Of a DNA stretch of 64,000 nucleotides, positions 61,466 through 64,000 are shown piece by piece. This DNA is from an uncultured Elusimicrobia bacterium. Lineage in GTDB: Bacteria; Elusimicrobiota; Elusimicrobia; Elusimicrobiales; UBA9959. The notes below the pieces were generated by a model. The model was not told the DNA's origin. It ran no database searches and saw only the letters and a list, made by a program, of their open reading frames with translations. Numbering within the stretch: the stretch's first letter is position 1; each line of letters starts with the position of its first letter. The stretch is taken from NCBI GenBank assembly GCA_903879915.1, contig CAIRNJ010000043.1, positions 29,746 to 93,745 on the forward strand, in the 5' to 3' direction. Position numbers and translations under genes: made by a program.

Positions 61466-61552
61466 AACCGGCCTTTAGGCAGTACCGGCACTATCAGTGA
61501 CGCTGGGCAACATGGTTCCATAGACTCCATACCAATCCGGTAAGGAGACCCT

Positions 61553-63100
61553 ATGGCACAACAAAGGTTGCCTATGCGAAAGATCAAAGAAGTCCTGCGC
61601 CTGAAGCACGAATGCGGCCGCAGCCATGGCGAAATCGCCCGCGGCTGCGGCATCGCCCATAGCACGACCCTGGAGTATCTGCGCCGCGCGGCGCAGGCAG
61701 GGCTGAGCTGGCCCCTGCCTCCCGAGCTGACCGACACCGAACTGGAGCGGCGCCTGTTTCCGGCGGAAGCGCTGGGCCGCGACCCTGAAATCACGCTGCC
61801 GGACTTCCAGTACATCTATAATGAACTTCGACGCTGGCGCCCAGACTGCGCGCTGACCCTGATACAGCTTTGGGGTGAGTATAAAGAAGCGAATCCGGGC
61901 GGCTACCAATACACCCAGTACTGCGAGCATTACCGCCGCTGGCTGGGGAAACTGGATTACGTCATGCGCCAGGAGCACCGCGGCGGCGAGAAGTTGTTTG
62001 TTGATTATTCCAATAGTCTGAGCATAACCGACCCGAGAACCGGGGCGAAAATTACAACGCAATTCTTTGTGGCCACGTGGGGTGCCTCCAACTACACGTA
62101 TGCCGAGGCCACCCTGAGCCAGGAGTTGCCCAACTGGATAGCGTCGCATATCCGCGCATTCGGATATTTCGGCTGTGTGCCGCGGGTGCTGGTGCCCGAC
62201 AACCTAAAGAGCGGCGTGACCAAGGCCTGCTTCTACGACCCTGAGCTTAATCCCACCTACGCCGACATGGCGGCGCACTACGGCGCCGTGGTGTTGCCGG
62301 CGAAAGCGTACAGGCCGCGCTACAAGGCCACCGTAGAGAACGGGGTGCTGGTGGCCAAGCGCTGGATCCTGGCGGTGCTGCGGCACCGCACGTTCTTCAG
62401 CCTGGCCGAACTGAACGCCGCCATCCGGGAATTGCTGGAGAAGCTCAATACGCGCGAGATGCGGAAGATCAAGAAATCCCGTCGGCAGGTTTTTGAAGAG
62501 GCCGACCTGCCCGCCGCCCTGAAGCTGCCGGCAAATCCATATGAATACGCCGAGTGGAAGAAGGTGCGCGTGAATATTGATTACCACATCGAGGTGGACC
62601 GGCATTACTACAGCGTGCCGTTCAGGTTGATACGCGAGCAACTGGACGTGCGGTTAACAGCGGACACGGTGGAGGCGTTCTTTAAAGGCGAGCGCGTGGC
62701 GGCGCATGCGCGGTCACGCGTGCCGCACAAACCTACTACGCTGACGGCGCATATGCCGGCCGAGCACCGCCGGTATTCAGAATGGACGCCGTCGCGCATG
62801 CTGGAATGGGCGGGCAAGACCGGGCCCGCCACGGCGCAGCTGGCCGGCGAAATACTGGCGGAGAAAACTTTTCCTGAGCAGGGCTACCGGGCGGTGCTGG
62901 GAATATTGCGGTTGGGGCGCGCTTACAGCCCGGAGCGGCTGGAGGCCGCGTGCGCCCGCGCGCTGCGCTACAGGTCCGTGTCGTACCGGGCGGTCAGTTC
63001 CATCCTTGCGCGCGGGATAGAAAGCGAGGCGGAGCCGGAGGCGGAACAGGCGGCCCTGCCAGTGCACGAGAACATACGCGGCGGAGAGTATTACCACTAA
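61553..63100 (+). CDS. istA: IS21-family transposase IstA
   Basis: The 515-residue DDE-type transposase has an N-terminal helix-turn-helix (about 10-45: IKEVLRLKHECGRSHGEIARGCGI), an integrase core with Asp residues in LFVDYSN and VLVPDNLKSG and the Glu in ATVENGV, and a Mu-type C-terminal beta domain (DRHYYSVPFRL). An AGGAG ribosome site is before the ATG. It is followed by istB after 10 bases. The frame is intact and the element could be active. Confidence 0.93.
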   Translation: MAQQRLPMRKIKEVLRLKHECGRSHGEIARGCGIAHSTTLEYLRRAAQAGLSWPLPPELTDTELERRLFPAEALGRDPEITLPDFQYIYNELRRWRPDCALTLIQLWGEYKEANPGGYQYTQYCEHYRRWLGKLDYVMRQEHRGGEKLFVDYSNSLSITDPRTGAKITTQFFVATWGASNYTYAEATLSQELPNWIASHIRAFGYFGCVPRVLVPDNLKSGVTKACFYDPELNPTYADMAAHYGAVVLPAKAYRPRYKATVENGVLVAKRWILAVLRHRTFFSLAELNAAIRELLEKLNTREMRKIKKSRRQVFEEADLPAALKLPANPYEYAEWKKVRVNIDYHIEVDRHYYSVPFRLIREQLDVRLTADTVEAFFKGERVAAHARSRVPHKPTTLTAHMPAEHRRYSEWTPSRMLEWAGKTGPATAQLAGEILAEKTFPEQGYRAVLGILRLGRAYSPERLEAACARALRYRSVSYRAVSSILARGIESEAEPEAEQAALPVHENIRGGEYYH

Positions 63101-63110
63101 AGGAGGCAGC

Positions 63111-63833
63111 ATGCTTAAAGAAGCGACAGTAAACACGCTCAATGAGATGAAGATATTCGGGATGGCGAGGAGCTTGCCGGAGCGGTTAAGCGACCCGCAC
63201 CAGGCGGAGCTGGACCACGCCGGGTTCGTAGGGCTGCTGGTCGAGGACGAGAAATCATACCGCGAGGACAAGCGCCTTAAACGCATCCTCAAGAATGCGA
63301 AGCTGCGCTTCCCGAGCGCCTGCCTTGAGGATGTGAACTATCACCATGCCAGAGAACTTCCCAAGGCCACTATGCGAGAGCTGGGCACAATGCGCTGGAT
63401 AGAGGCGCACCGCAACGTGCTGCTTACCGGGCCTACCGGGATCGGGAAAAGTTGGCTGGCGTGCGCGCTTGGCAATTTTGCCGCCCGGGCCGGTTTTACT
63501 GTGGCCTACCTCAGGATGCCGCGCTTGGTTGAAACCCTGCACCAATCCCGGGGCGAGGGCACCCATTTGAAGGCGTTGGAGAAACTAGCCAAAGTCAGGG
63601 TTCTGATCTTGGACGATTTCCTGATTACGCCGTTGCAGGCCGCCGAGCGCAAAGACCTGCTGGAAATAATCGAGGACCGTTACCAGAACGCGTCTACGAT
63701 AATCGGCAGCCAGTGCCCCATCAAGAGCTGGCACCAAGCCATCGGCGACCCAACCCTGGCCGACGCCATCTGCGACCGGCTGGTGCACAACGCGTACAAG
63801 ATGGAGTTGAAAGGTCCGACTATTCGAACCTGA
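63111..63833 (+). CDS. istB: IS21-family helper ATPase IstB
   Basis: The 240-residue AAA+ ATPase is of the DnaC/IstB type. Walker A is GPTGIGKSWLACALG, Walker B is VLILDDF, and arginine-finger type residues follow in the C-terminal half (DAICDRLVHNA). IstB works with IstA in transposition and target choice. The ORF is complete and intact, with an AGGAGG ribosome site before the ATG. Confidence 0.93.
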   Translation: MLKEATVNTLNEMKIFGMARSLPERLSDPHQAELDHAGFVGLLVEDEKSYREDKRLKRILKNAKLRFPSACLEDVNYHHARELPKATMRELGTMRWIEAHRNVLLTGPTGIGKSWLACALGNFAARAGFTVAYLRMPRLVETLHQSRGEGTHLKALEKLAKVRVLILDDFLITPLQAAERKDLLEIIEDRYQNASTIIGSQCPIKSWHQAIGDPTLADAICDRLVHNAYKMELKGPTIRT

Positions 63834-63924
63834 GACTGGCGTTAAAGCAGTCCAGGGGGCAAGCAGAGATTGAGAAAGGGAGAGGAAAAAGACTAAACTA
63901 GGAGAAGCTCAGCGTCACTTCGTT

Positions 63925-64000
63925 CCGATGGGCCTCGGCATGGTCCGAACTGCCCCTCGCCTTCAGCCCGAGATGGCCCTCGGCATGACCGGAATCCGCA
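63925..64000 (-). repeat. Inverted 22-bp repeat units at the IS right end
   Basis: Three units read on the minus strand (for example CGGACCATGCCGAGG and CGGTCATGCCGAGGGCC) match the left-end array in inverted orientation. The central one is more diverged. The array extends to the window edge. Confidence 0.65.

Larger units (their letters stand above)
61358..64000 (+). mobile_element. IS21-family insertion sequence (istA-istB)
   Basis: Left end TGCGTATTTCGG (61358) and the reverse complement of the right end TGCGGATTCCGG (at base 64000) match at 10 of 12 bases and have the TG...CA termini of IS21 elements. Inside are a subterminal inverted 10-mer (AGTGACGCTG at 61496 and its complement at 63910), terminal 22-bp repeat arrays, istA and istB. 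Length is about 2.64 kb, in the family range. The right end coincides with the window edge, so the exact end and target duplication cannot be seen. Confidence 0.8.

Overview
The window comes from the chromosome of a Gram-negative bacterium with high-GC coding DNA. It encodes an LptD-type outer-membrane protein, Pal, CpoB and TolB, several outer-membrane beta-barrel candidates, MltA and SMC. The gene order (rho beside coaE, prfA-prmC-murA-folC, trxA-polA, SMC) is not that of the well-known proteobacteria. A deep-branching Gram-negative phylum such as Elusimicrobiota fits, but this is an inference from gene content and is not proved here. No rRNA, tRNA or CRISPR array was recognised.

Region 1 (1-16.1 kb, minus strand) is a likely three-gene operon. 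It has a near-perfect sigma70-type promoter, a secreted FecR-domain protein, a beta-barrel protein, and a giant secreted protein of at least 4401 residues that runs off the left edge. The giant is built from beta-propeller-like repeat blocks and other modules, some of them nearly identical at the DNA level. Long plus-strand frames in this region are antisense shadows.

Region 2 (16.2-20.9 kb, plus) holds a polyprenyl diphosphate synthase and a MenA-type prenyltransferase (menaquinone), then pal-cpoB-tolB, ending in a strong bidirectional hairpin terminator.

Region 3 (20.9-42.9 kb, minus) is a long housekeeping run. In transcription order it holds SMC, a phosphoesterase and a response regulator; trxA and polA; a rhomboid protease, coaE, rho and an M23 peptidase; rpmE; prfA, prmC, murA and folC; a ROK kinase, lptD, a sugar epimerase and tdk; and a transposase remnant. 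Promoters are visible for trxA and rpmE.

Region 4 (43-46.9 kb, minus) is a second FecR-domain and beta-barrel cluster, parallel to region 1 but without a giant gene. Region 5 (47-50.1 kb, plus) holds mltA-namZ (peptidoglycan turnover) and a stand-alone receiver protein. Region 6 (50.1-55.8 kb, minus) holds queG, birA, nadC, an unknown anchored protein, an orphan Phd/YefM antitoxin and uvrB. The UvrB has an unusual P-loop.

Region 7 (55.8-61.4 kb, plus) has an ECF sigma factor, a putative anti-sigma membrane protein and two secreted proteins, each with two copies of the same roughly 115-residue domain. It also has an IspH fused to a UbiA-like membrane domain and an NlpC/P60 protein. A 32-bp sequence repeated upstream of the sigma gene and of the second repeat-domain gene looks like the promoter recognised by this sigma factor. 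Region 8 (61.36-64.0 kb) is an IS21-family element (istA, istB) with terminal 22-bp repeat arrays. It has inserted into the 3' end of the NlpC/P60 gene.
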